DNA of 62,000 nt, from the NCBI RefSeq assembly GCF_964340395.1, contig NC_135559.1, positions 6,298,759 through 6,360,758 on the forward strand. The letters run 5' to 3'. The position numbers and the translations under genes are program-made. Origin of the DNA: Glandiceps talaboti (taxonomy: Eukaryota > Hemichordata > Enteropneusta > Spengelidae). Under the pieces are notes generated by a model. That model saw only the letters and a list, made by a program, of their open reading frames with translations, searched no databases and was not told the origin of the DNA. Below, in pieces: positions 1 through 12,900 of the stretch. Positions within the stretch are counted from its first letter, which is position 1, and the number at the start of each line of letters is the position of its first letter.

Positions 1-266
1 TATCTCTTTTCTCTCCAATTCACTTTTGTATTGTTATAAGCGCGTCTCCTCCTCCCACCTCAAGTGGTGTCATGTGACAAACATTGGTATCATCATATCA
101 TCATTGACATTATACTTTAGGATGTTACCTTTAGTTTTTCGCCCTCAACGACAGTGTTTCACAACATACTTTGGTTCGCATGTCCAACCGGGTCAATGTG
201 CACAGGTCAACAAACTATACAGTAATACCCTGTTTTGACACCAACACAACAAATTGATTTACTTAC

Positions 267-756
267 CATTTCCGACCACCAATACTTTAACTTTACAAAC
301 GTCGAGACAGTGAGTGATAGATTCACCTCGCAGGTTATAGTTGAGAAAGGCAACACTTATCCCCAACTTTGCGAAGCCAAGGTAAATCCAGAGATAGGCC
401 GGCTCGTTGTACATGAGCATAGCAGCAGTGTCGCCAAGCTTTAACCCCTGTTGGCGTGCGAAGTTGGCAAATTTGTTAGACATTATATCGACATCTCTGT
501 ATGTATATATGGTGTTGTTGTAAATGACAAATGGTTTGTATGGATACATTGCTGCCTTTTCGATGAATACATCAACCATAAATCGCTTGGAACTGAGATA
601 CGCATCGGTTACTTTCTTGAAGTGAATGCCTTTCCTGATAGCAGTGATATCTCGACGCCAGTATGGATAGATGAGATGCAGCAGTCCAGCTGTAGCTGTA
701 GTTCCTACTGCAACTTTCAGCCCTCTCTCAGGGATGGGGAACTTCGGAGGTGCCAT
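267..756 (-). CDS. SLC27A2-like: SLC27/FATP-family very-long-chain acyl-CoA synthetase, copy A, first coding exon (gene continues past left edge)
   Basis: This family activates long and very-long-chain fatty acids to acyl-CoA at ER or peroxisomal membranes and supports fatty-acid uptake. The exon encodes 163 residues plus one base (phase 1) and ends at a GTAAGT donor (266-261). The ATG at 756 has A at -3 and G at +4. Residues about 10-35 are a hydrophobic N-terminal segment ending in YPYWR, followed by the conserved N-terminal FATP blocks [31 protein letters not shown] and FAKLGIS. The exon aligns almost without gaps with exon 1 of copy B, at roughly 70% identity by eye, and has the same intron position and phase. 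The remaining exons, including the AMP-binding motif, would lie to the left of base 1, so intactness cannot be judged. The family call is firm; the SLC27A2/A6 branch is inferred from copy B. Confidence 0.88.
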
Positions 757-1764
757 TTTGTTCTGCCTATTCTGGTTGTATTTTACGCCGTGTGGCTACG
801 CTGGCTCTCGTACTTCGTGCCAATGTTTTTTTTATCACACTTTATGGGGTCAAGGGTCATCTAGGTATGCCAGCTACTCGTGTCAACACATATTTATTAT
901 AGTGGTAGTCAGTAACCAATCGGTATATCTCCTGTGTGTACATCAAACACGTTAGTTTTGGGCACACTCACAGCAGGCACACGACCGGCTATTTTCACCC
1001 GCCATAATAATAGCCCAAGAAATGGCGGATGTAAAGAGCATGCTTCCCAAATGAATAGTGGGTTAGAAGTCAATTCAGTACGGTTATCAAATTCATTAAT
1101 TATGCAAATTGATCAGCTTAAAGCTATTCAAACAATCAACTGCGCAATGTTTCAGTCAATTATATACATTCAGTTTAGCAGGGTTGTGGGACAAGGGAAG
1201 AGAGTGGTTGGAAATATCGTCTAGACTGTATGCGTCGTGTCACTCCGCCCTCACCGGCCGGCCTCTTCTCATGCGACGTGAAAAAAAGGGTTGAAAGATG
1301 TGTGAAGGCGCCCCGTCAAGGTGTATCTTACAGAAAAAATATGTTGTACTATACGTAGCCTAAAATCGTCATTGTATAGATCAACCACCAATTGTAAGCT
1401 TATATGTAATTTGTTCACCATGGTTACCTTGAAACATATACATGTAAATACTTTGAACTGTTTGTTTGTTATATATTCTTTGTCAAATATAATCATTTGA
1501 TCTACGTACCAAGCTGATGAACATTTTTGATCATTCATGTGTTATAGTGTTATCTAAGTTGCCAATAAATTTGAGAAAGTATTCTAATCAACTACTTGTG
1601 AGATATAGCTTAATTATTATAATTATTATAATTAATATGCAAATTATCACAGTTAACTTGCATAGATCTCTCCGTCGTCGACATCCACTAGCTCCTGTGA
1701 CAGTGCTTATCAGACGCCGCCCCCCTTCGAGAATGAGATATACCTAAAATATTAGGATTCCACT
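757..1764. other. Upstream region of SLC27 copy A, no gene seen
   Basis: This stretch contains the presumed 5' UTR and promoter of copy A. No coding similarity and no clear TATA box or other motif was seen. The short open frames overlapping 451-955 are antisense or flanking shadows of the copy A exon. Confidence 0.5.
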
Positions 1765-1968
1765 ATTACTCAAAAGAATGTCTACAAAATTTCATTTGAA
1801 TTGAACCAGCCGTTTTAAAGAAACTGGTGAGACGAACATACATACATACATACATACATACATACATACATACATACATACATACATACATACATACATG
1901 CGTACATACATACATACATACATACATACATACATACATACATACATACATACATACAGACAGACAGG
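1765..1968 (-). repeat. Dispersed repeat headed by a (CATA)n/(CAGA)n array
   Basis: A CATA tetranucleotide array (1837-1956, with one CATG-CGTA interruption) passes into CAGA at 1957-1968. On the minus strand the array is followed by a unique-looking body containing AAAACGGCTGG and TCAATT. The same body follows a CTGT array at about 28.46 kb on the plus strand. The microsatellite therefore appears to be the terminal part of a mobile repeat. Peptides read from the array (Met-Tyr-Val-Cys repeats) are not genes. Confidence 0.65.
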
Positions 1969-2529
1969 ATAATTAGTGAATTGAATAAAATACTCTGAAA
2001 TAATACATGTAGTTGTATTTTTTAATATCGTTTGATTCTGATTAATCCGCTAAGTTTATATTGAGGTATTTTATGTTGAACACTATGCCGGTCCACCTAT
2101 TGAATAGTGTCCGTGATATTGCATAGTTTTGCAGCCTTTCATTGGCGATGTCGAAACATTGGTTTGTTGAAAGTAAGTTCCATGATGTCGAGCCTCTTTG
2201 ATAAGATATCATTTTCAGCTTTGTGCAAAAACATTTTTGTAGTGTTACTGCACTTATAGCGTGACCTGTAAAAATGCACACAAATTTGAGTAATTTTCAT
2301 AATGACCCAAGTGACTTACCGACTTTAATTTGCAATGTATAATATTAAGGCTCTTTGTGAAACGGATACATTTGTAATATTGAAAGCTAATATTAATTAC
2401 ACCGATTTTCAGACGAGCCCAGCTGAGATCAGGCTGATTAGATTGACCGGGGAAAAATCCCCATGTCCTTCCTAGCAGAAGGCTTCCGAGGCTGATCGAT
2501 CGTTGCTGTAACATCATGTGTACTTTCGT

Positions 2530-3300
2530 TACAGGATCTCCATCTGCAACAAGCCTTCATTGGAGACACCCCCACTAGTGTGTTTTATGGCAAATTTGAA
2601 GTGTCTCTAGATACAAACTTCAAATGTATTGACTAATTTGCTATTTGACCTTGAACATGGAGGTCAAAGTCAAAGGTCAAGGTATAAAAAGAAAGCTGAT
2701 CTTTGCGGTATACACATTTAAATGGAGTCTTTGTGTATTCAACTTCTTGAGTTAACTTAGAAAGAAAAATTTGGTAATTTCAGCTTGAACATGTTTGTCG
2801 AGGTCAAAAGTAACTGTCTCATTAGAAAACTCATCGTAGATGATGTGAGGGTAGACACTTGAATGGTGGCTATCAAACTATTGCAGATAACAGGCAAAAT
2901 GTGATTTCTACGACAAACAAGGCCGCCATTTTGCTATTAAGGTCAAGATCGCGAAATTTAGTGACCTACATATGCCTCATAGTTTGAAAGTCATGATAAA
3001 GATATTATCACTTCAAAGATTTTATTTGAAAGCTCGTGATCATATTTGATAATATGGCTCTTGAATGGAGTCACTACGTATTACACCACCAAAGCTATGA
3101 AACATATTGTGAAATTTGACAACAAATATGGCCGCCATTCGGCCATATTTGATTCAGTTGCAAAACAAAGTGACCTGCACATGTCTCACTCAGTAGCATG
3201 TTGCCTCTGTACCAGGTTTGCTTGAAATCGTTATATTAGAATATGAGGGTACACGCATGCACGCACGCACGCACGCACGGACGGACGGACGGACGGACTG
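2530..3300 (+). repeat. Dispersed repeat family R1, copy 1
   Basis: About 770 bases related along their length to 12730-13330. Shared blocks include AAAAAGAAAGCTGA, ATTGAAATGGAGT-like and CTTGAGTTAAC, then a GGCCGCCATTT segment, ending in an (ACGC)n/(ACGG)n microsatellite at 3256-3298. It lies between the two SLC27 genes, upstream of copy A. It holds several AGGTCA/TGACCT half-sites (see findings). No open frame spans it. Confidence 0.7.
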
Positions 3301-3625
3301 ATGCACAAATGGAACCAACATAGAATGTATGAGCCCCCTCCGCGCGATGCCTTTTGGCGGCTAATGATACAATGTAAATATACTTTTTGCTTCATCCTCT
3401 TCGAACCTGTTCTTTATAATCGATTCTTTGATATCATAGTAGCTCTTAGGGTCAAATTATCAATGATTTGTAATAGAAGTTTATCGCACCATAAGCTAAT
3501 AATGACGTCATATTAACGGAAACCTCCAATGTTTTTTAAACACTCTATCCCTATATCAAATGCACATTCTGTCTTTGAGCATAATTTTGAGACATTTCTA
3601 GATTTAGCATTATTGTCCACATTAC

Positions 3626-3933
3626 TCAAAGTCTAGCTTTTCCACCTACAATATGTCTATATGCTGTTACATCTATCAATTTGTATGTCTGATCGGTCAT
3701 ATCCATATAGTAAATAGGTTCAGGAATTACTTCCGGGTCAAACCCTTCTTTGACCAGGTCAGTTTTCTTGTACTTGAATGTTCCCGTCGTGTCAAGTGAT
3801 TTCATCACACGAATGAATCTTGGACATGCGTATATTGGTAGTGCTGACGTCACAAACTGGTAAAATTCTTTGGTTTCCAAGCTACAGTTATTCTTTAAGA
3901 CGATGGCTGCCATTCCAGCACGACCATCTTGAC
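3626..3933 (-). CDS. SLC27A2-like: SLC27 copy B exon 9 (terminal)
   Basis: Residues 529-629 and a TGA at 3628-3626. Contains [22 protein letters not shown] and [17 protein letters not shown], all typical of the FATP C-terminal domain, then ends [12 protein letters not shown]. The acceptor is GACTTACAG. Confidence 0.92.
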
Positions 3934-6900
3934 CTGTAAGTCAAATATGTAGATTGTTAGTGATTTGTTTTTGAAATTTTCCTTACAAAAATGTGATATA
4001 GCATTAATGCACTCTCGTCTTACTGACCACTGTGTCGAATTGAAATAGCCTGTATATGTAATGTAAATGATTGTTTATGCAAACTTACACACGCGCACTT
4101 TTACATTCAAACACGCGCGCGCATTCACGCACAGATACTCACGCGCACGCACATACATACATACATACATACATACATACATACATACATACATGCATAC
4201 ATACATACATACATACATACATACATACATACATGCATACATACATGCATACATGCATGCATACATACATACATACATACATACATACATGCATGCATGC
4301 ATGCATGCATACATACATACATGCATGCATGCATGCATGCATGCATACATACATACATACATACATACATACATACATACATACATACATACATACATAC
4401 ATGCATACATGCATACATACATGCATGCATGCATGCATACATACATACATACATACATACATACATACATACATACATACATACATACATACATGCATAC
4501 ATACATGCATACATACATGCATACATACATACATACATACATACATACATACATACATACATACATACATACATACATACATTAACATGTCTGAAGCGTT
4601 CTCTTACCCGGTACTTTTACACCATAAACATTTGCCTCTTCTATACTGGGATGGGAAGTTATGGCTTCGGCCACTTCAGTCGTAGCAACATTTTCACCCT
4701 TCCATCTTAAAACCACACAAAACAACCCGGTTTAAGTTCTTGACAATGATACACAGTCCGGGAAGAGATGTCAGCAATTAATGAAATACATGAATGATTT
4801 GTCTTAATTTTAAAATTTAGTGTCCTTCAATGATCCAAGATGACATGATAATGATAAATTTCGATGACTTAACAATTCGTTGGCGACCTTTAACGAGCTC
4901 TAACAGTCAGACAGGTTTAATGTACTTTAATAATGTACTTTTTTTTTCGCTGCTGATTCTCAGTACGTAGTCTAATCCAATGGCCTGAGGTTAAGGTTAG
5001 CTTTTCACAGTGGTTCGAAATAGCAGTAATTTGGATTTAAACGTCGCTTGTTGCGATGGAAAATGACTGAATTAAATAGACGAATTAAATTCATCTCAGA
5101 ACACGACAGTCATTATATATCAGTGGGTCATGAATTTTTCACAAAACATACATTTTAACATATCTACAGCCCGTTTCATTTTAGTATTGACTGGTTCTGT
5201 TTGAGACAACCACGTAGAAACATATACGAAACTGCACATTCTACACCTTAAGATAGCAAGATAGCCATTATTTGCTACATTTTGTCTACATGAAATAAAC
5301 CTTTTACATATACTGTAACTAGATATAGAAACACGCGCTGCCAATGTTTTGATGTCTGTATTTGATGTCTACATGGTGACACTTTACTTCCTTTCATTGA
5401 GACAAAATGTAGCGAGAACCTGTATTCATTCAAATTTGCTACATTAAAGTGTACCATGTGTGCAGTTTCTTATTGGTTTCTGTGTGGTTGGTATGGATCA
5501 AACAGAGTATGTGAACAGTAACATGACACTCGCTGTAACTATCAATAAAAATAGTAATATTGAAAAGATATAACCTTAATGTGATGTTTTCGCAATTTGG
5601 TTAAATATGATACTGTTAATTAACTTACCTAAAGGTATCACCTAATCTATCACTGAAGTACAAGTAGTAATTTTTATCCAAAACTAACAGATCACCAGAG
5701 TTGAAATAAAGATCACCATCCTTAAAAGCATTCTTGATAAGCTTTTTCTCAGAAAGAGTTCTTTTGCCTGAATAACCATCGTATCGAGCAAACTCATTAA
5801 TCGGGCAAATTAGCAAACCTGATTCACCTTCGGAAAAAAAGATGAAATTATTTATTAGCTAGAATTCATTGAAAGCGTTACGCTAGCTGTATCCTTTAGT
5901 AATTTTCGTGTCCACTTTCAATATGGTACACTCAGCTCTGAGTGGTGTTACTCACTAAAGCGTGGGTAATTGTCCAGAGTTCGAACTCGCCCCTGGCCTG
6001 CAGCCAAGAAGAGGATTGTGGTAATATACCTTAAAGTTTATATTGACAAATTCGAGTTGCCATATGAACTTTCTGGGTACTAGTTTAATAACGCTTAGGG
6101 TCAAATTGGCGACATTTGATACATAAAATCGTAAAGGTGCGTTGTATAGGGTTAAATTGTCTGTGTGAAATATTGGTTATATTTTATAAACTAGCTACAA
6201 CTGCGAAAATATTAGCTTGCAGCCATCGGTTTACTTAGGTGCGTCTGTGTTAAGAAAAAAACTGTAAAAACTCTGAATTACAAATTTAATAACAGACTGA
6301 GAGAGTAAAAGGCAATTCACAAAATTTATGAAATTTGACATCTGTACATCTGAATTTTAAAAACGTGCCTGCGGTGCTCCAATTTGCCAAATATCACCAG
6401 AATGAAGAGGCACACGTTGTACAGTCTGCGAATTTATCAATTCGTTCTAAACCAGATTTAAGGTTCAGATGAAATGATCTTTTCACTCGGGTATTGGATA
6501 GAGCGTGTATCGAATTCGTCGAATGAGTTTGGAGACTGCGGCTACGAATGGTGCCTGGAGTTGTGTACATTTATATAAATTTCGCTATTTGCTCATTAGT
6601 TTACAATTATTATATATAATTGCGATATGTGGGTTTGGTACCACGCAGAAGTCAAGTTATATATACATAAAATTCTACGTTATGATCTATCATTTTTTTG
6701 TGTTGCTAAGGGCATCAACATAAAAATCCTCAGTGATATTTTGCATTTCCATTTTGTCTGTCGCGATAATATTTTGCTAAAAGGTCATTTCAATATCTCG
6801 ACATGCATGTTTATCTAAATTTTATTTTCGGCTTGAATCGTAGTAAGTCTTGACAGCAAGCGTACTTAAACTGTAGTCAAAAGTGTCTTTGAAATGGATG

Positions 6901-9900
6901 ACTCTTGCAAGAATACTAACTGGGAGTTGTGACCAGGGGTATTTTCATATTCGGCAGAATAGATTAGAAAAAAATGTTAGCAGAGCTACATTCTATTGAA
7001 AGTTTTACATGAAATTTGTGGGATTCGTCCGAATCACTATCGATGATACCTGTCGACGGCTAATCATCGGAAACGATTTGCTTATAGTTATGATAATGAT
7101 GATAACAAAACATGTACACAAGTGAACTACAAACTGGATCTTTAATCTTATAACCAGTTTTGGTAATTGGGCAATATCTTAAAATATATATAATTCATAT
7201 AAATTCAAGTATTTTCATCGATGATAACAATAAGCACATGTCTAATGTCGATATGCCCAATAATGATAGCGTCATCGGACAGAATTCTGCTCGGGTAGAT
7301 TTATACCATACTGACCAGAAACCAGCCTAAGACCAATCCCTCTTCAAATATGTTACCGAATAGAGAGCCTGTCTTAATACTGTTTAGTCACTTACCACGT
7401 TTAACCGGTACCACTCTCCCCTTGCTATCACGTATAGGCTCAGCCGTTTCCAAGTCGCACTTTATTAATTCAAAACCAGTTAAGAACTGTGGTAACCGCA
7501 AACAGAGAAATCAGCGAACAAAAAGTTTTTTGCACACGATACATGTATAACCACATCATTAGGATTTTGCTGGTATTCCATCCTCAGGGCCTGGATCCAG
7601 AAAAATGTACCCAGAGAGTTGTGATTGTTTCCCCATCCTATATCCGCACACCCGACAAACAGATGAATTTGCTAATTTGACCTTTGCTGTTAAATAGAAT
7701 ATCATCGGTGGACGAGGGTCGTGGCATATATCAGAGAGAGTTAGTATTGATGCTACTTGATAGTGCTTGTTGCCACCATATTGAATAAGAATTTATCTTA
7801 TTAGCTGTGTTTACTAGATCAAGTGCAAACCAGATTATTTTCAACATTTTAATGCATATTGTATTTTCTATTATTGTAAATGTATCAGCAAAACACCAAC
7901 ACTCTATTTTAAAGTACGACTGGTGAAAGCTACAGACTCTGAGACCTTAATATTCTTACCTTCAAGAGCGGTGAAAACCTGCCAACCGCACCGATGGTGT
8001 TGTTGTCACAGACGCACACAAACGGGGCTTCCGTTGCACCGTAGATTTCGCCAATGACAGGAATATGAAACCGCTCTTGGAACTGTTTCCAGATATCAGG
8101 ACGAAGGCCGTTCCCATACGCTAATCTCACAGAATGACAATTGTCTCCAGGACTCTAATTGAAAGCAACCATATGTAATTTAACTGTCTCGCTGGTATAT
8201 AACTATACACAATTGCCTTAAGTTAGCACATCACGACTTTATGATTACAATGTCAGTATTTGAAGTTTTTGAGTACACCACATCATTTTCGTTTAAGACT
8301 TTAGAATTACGAACTGGTATTCATTGCCTTTGTAGTCTGGTTTTAGCCAACAGAAGTGGGAGCTATTGCAAAAGGCTCCGTCTGTCGGTCCATCGATCCT
8401 CATAAGTTCCTGACATATAATATTTAAACTGTAACAAAGTAAGATTTTTGTATAACCTAATTATAAACTCTTAGTAGCAAAGTTTACGTTTTGCCGAGCT
8501 AAGTGATGGTCTGTTTCAACTAGACCATTGTATTTGGAGTTTACTGAGAAATGTTAACCTCCCGCCGTTCTGAATACACAAGTTGTGCCCTTATAAGTTA
8601 TAAGCCTGTCTTACCTTAGGAGCGGATAGCAAATACCGGCATATTTCACCTATGTAAACAAATACTGTAACGTTGTGACGACGGCAATCGTCCCAAAAGT
8701 GTTTGACAGAGAATTTCCGTCCCAAAACCATTGTCATACCTATGAGAAAGCAGCCTGCAAGTTAGTAGGTAGGACTTGGTAGGTAGATAATACATGACAG
8801 ATAGTAATGTTTGTTGACCGATTGGTTGGTTGGTTGGTTGGTGGGTAGGTAGGTAGATGGGTTGCTGGGTTGTTTGCATAAATATGCACATGCCTACAAA
8901 GCTTAGTGGAGGGATCAGTGATTGCTAGTTAAGATTTATACGTGGCGTTCCTTTCTTACATTCGTATAACTAGTTATTTTGACCTGGCATTTAGAGGTTG
9001 TTTTGTGTTTGGTTTGTTTGTTTAATATTTGTAAAGGTAAAGATAGCTGAATACGTACCCACAGCCACAGTACATCCCAAGCCAAGAGCAAATCCAGAAC
9101 TGTGGTACAGTGGTAGTGAGATGTAAATTCTATCGTCAGGGTGAACTGCGTTTGATAAGGTGCTTGGCAAGAAAACACCAAGTAAATGACGATAGTGGGA
9201 AATTATCGCCGCCTTTGGAAGACCTAAATGAGGGCGAAATAAATAGTTATTGGTATGTTAACTATATCATAGTTTAGTTGTGCAAAATTATCTAACTTGT
9301 AATGTGCGCCTTATCAATGTGCCTTTTATGAATAATTTTTAATCAACAACCTCGTGTGATTAATGATGTGAGCCACGTAATGGTATGATATATTCTGTGA
9401 GCATACATCATTAAGAACGTGCCCCACCAAATTCCAGACTAATCTGCCCAGTAGATTTTGATTTTCCAAAATAATATTTTTTTACCCATATCACACACCT
9501 GTGATACAATCACTATTCTTTAAGCAATTGTCCAACTAGACACCAATAGTGTACCCACCAAATACCAAGTCAATCGGTCTGGTGGTCCAATAAATGAGTG
9601 CAACAATTACTGCATGCAAATGAGGACGCGACCATTTGTTCCAACTGCACAAAATTGCATAGCAGGGCCGTAGCCTGACCAAATTGCCAAGGGGGCAGAA
9701 CTTTGTCTTGGTGCAATCATGCATTTAAAATTTAGAAAAGTGCTAATTTACATAAATTTGCATGCAATTTACGTAATATATATTTTAGCATACGCAATTA
9801 AATATCATATGTAAGGTCAGAAAAAAAAAATGCTTGTCAACGGGTAACCTATAAACCCATCACATTGGGTAAGTAGGTCGATTTCATTTTTTCACAATGC

Positions 9901-12900
9901 TTGACAAGGATAAAACAAACCATATATAATGACAGCAAAATATTTCAGGTCGAGATAGAACTTATTCAGTCATCTTGATACTATCTCATGCAATTTGTCT
10001 GCATAGCTACAGTTAGGAAATGTACACAATTTACGGTTAAACAAATGGTGTAGTTCCTCGCACCCTCTCTTCTCAAAAAAATGTTAAGCCCCGCCAATTG
10101 AAACTCAAGCAATATTTTAGCCACCCCTTCTCAGGCTTCTGTCACCTACACTACAGTGGAGATATAAAATCATACGGTACAATGATGCATTGGAAGGAGA
10201 CAACTCCAAAGGTGAAAAAATTGAAAATAAGACAGTGTAGGAGGCCATTTAGAGGCATAAAATATAAAACCATAGACATAATAAAATACCAGAATTGCAA
10301 CAATTATGCTATGTGATACATATTATCTGGAAGTGTATTTTGTTGTGGCAAAGCTGAAAGATATTATGCGGATGCGCACATGGTAAATGACTTCTCCTGA
10401 AGTTTAATTTCGTTCCAAAAAATCCCGAATAAAGAGCAAAACATTTCAAGACTTTTAGGCTTTTGATGGCCCAATGGTCGTAAACTTTTGTTCAATTCTT
10501 TTTAGTGCACATTGGATATTTAATCTCAATTCATGCTTGTATGCAACATCAGAGCCAAGTAAACCACTGTATAAGATATTATATAATTTGGAATAGACTC
10601 AAGTGTATATTGTTACATGTACTATTCAGAAAATATAAAGAAATATCCTTAATTTTGAAAATAAAATGCGAAGGCCGCATGAGGATATATTGACCATCAC
10701 CAGAAAAACATATATAGGTTGGTTGAACAGCTTTTTCATTTTTTCTGGCCTAATGTCGTATCTTTCAAAGTAGTTGCCGAAAAGATGTCACATTGAAAGT
10801 AAAAAAAAGGGTGGTGCTTTCTCAAATAAGTAACACAACAAAATAATCATTTTCTTTACCCAACTCCCAAAACTTTATGGCCTCGTTTATGTTGGAACCC
10901 AAGATGAACTCAGTGAATTCTCCTTGTCATTATCATTATAATGGAAATTGAAGTTTGGATTTTGATGTCGCAGGTACAGCTCTGTTTACAAATTCAGGGC
11001 CATTCTTTCCATAGCAAATTGTCGCTTCAAAATGAATAACGCTAGTGTCAGTGTGCAATGAGATAATTATATCAAACAACATTTTAACCAAAGACAACGT
11101 CGAACACAATTATTGAAAGAAATTTCTTCAAATAGTGGATCTTAAACTGCGTACCTAGTTTAATAGTTTTTCAGGGCCACCAAATATTCCAAAAAGAGAT
11201 CTGCCGTTTTATCAGCATGAAACGTTTTAATATAAGGAACAAGATGTAAATGAGATCGAGCGCATCTTCGGAGTCACGAGTCACTGCATGCAGCATAGCA
11301 GGCAACCTCACGTTGAACGACTTTTTCCGTCTTTTTTTTTTAGTTTAACTCGCTGACATTATAATTACGACTTGCTATCTTCAAATGAAGGAGACTTTCA
11401 AGACTACTGTTACTCGCAGAAAATGCACAGTGCATGTGCGCACTTCTTTTGTACTTTCCCGCGCAAAAAATTTAATTTGCTGCAAAATGTTACAATTTTT
11501 AACTGGACACATTTTAATTCAAAGTTAAGCCAGCGTACAATAGCGATATAAGATACATATTAGCCATGAGTCAGTGTACAGTCACTTTAGTGAACTATCC
11601 ATTGGAATCGCGCATGCTAGGAATCGTCACGTAAATAACGATTTTAATCGAATCGCTATGTATTCAAAAAGTATCTTTTTTCTTTCTTTTTTCCAAAATC
11701 TCGGGGGGTGGAGGTGGGGGGGGGGGGGGTGGCAGCTGCCCCCCTTGGCCTCGCAGGCTAGTACGGTACTGCATAGTGTCATTTTTATTGAAATACTGAA
11801 ATTTATTGTTTCGGAAAAACATACAATAATCATAACAGAACCCCATGCCACATGAGTTCCAGTGTGGGTACACTGTACTGCCACAGAGAACACTGCAAGC
11901 ACTCGACAAAATACCCCAAGTACGCCACACTCGCATTCGCGCGTCTTGGGATTCTGTCATAGTGTAGCATTGCACCGTATAACATATCCCAAATTGATTC
12001 ATGTCGTGATTTGCAGAATGTGAAAAAGTAGTTCATTTGTAATTGAATCAGATTATGCTATAATAATATGCACTTAGCGACATACGATATTTCGGCTTAC
12101 CTGTAGTACCGGAAGTGAAAATGAATACAGACTTATCAGTTTCGCTGAGAGCATTTCTCGTTTCCCGTGGTATTGGTTTGTCAGTTGTCTGGTTTACTTC
12201 CTTACTCACATCTGTGAAGCATCCCTGTGTATTCTCACCAACTATCCATACATCTATATTTCTAACCTGCAGTTGATTGTTCACCTCTTTGGTGGCTATG
12301 GCTAATTCATTATCTTTATAAAGAAACATGAAAGAGAGAAATCATATATACTTTTATATTGAATAATTTGATTTCACATACCTTTTTAAGAGTTACTCCT
12401 GTCGTGACTTTATTCATAGATGTATGAGTTTATAAACACCTATTCTAATGACACCAAATATTTTATGCATTCCATTCACCTAAATGCTTATAGGGTGGTC
12501 TATAATGAACAGGGGTACATATCAAAACCAATGCTTCACCAAAGAAATATTCATCATAATTAAGAGAATTTTCTACATGAAGCAAATTGCTTGTAAGTAT
12601 ATCGTGGAATCGATGCTGTCGAACATTTATGAATTTTATCACTATATAGGTATTTCTAAAAAGGTCAATTGTTTGTTTATATACAATCGTTTTAAATCAA
12701 AGTCGATCTTTCGTTCTCAAAAGATCAGAAACCTTCTTTGGAAACATAGTCCCCAATTGGTGTGCTTTATGGCATAGTTCTTTCTGCAAATTTGAATAGT
12801 GTCTCTAGATCTAGATACAAAACGTTATCATTTATTGACCAATTTGCTAAATGACCTTGAATATGGAGGTGAATGTCAAAGGTCAATGTTTAAAAAGAAA

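Noticed and set aside
4067-4710. Long open frames in several phases with Tyr-Ile-His-Thr or Met-Tyr-Val-Cys repeats (also at 1.8, 41.8, 44, 45, 53 and 56 kb)
   Set aside because: They are translations of CATA tetranucleotide arrays, which have no stop in any frame; they are not proteins.
11664-12002. Minus-strand frame with a polyproline run
   Set aside because: The prolines come from a G-run on the plus strand, and the frame overlaps intron 2 of SLC27 copy B with no family similarity.
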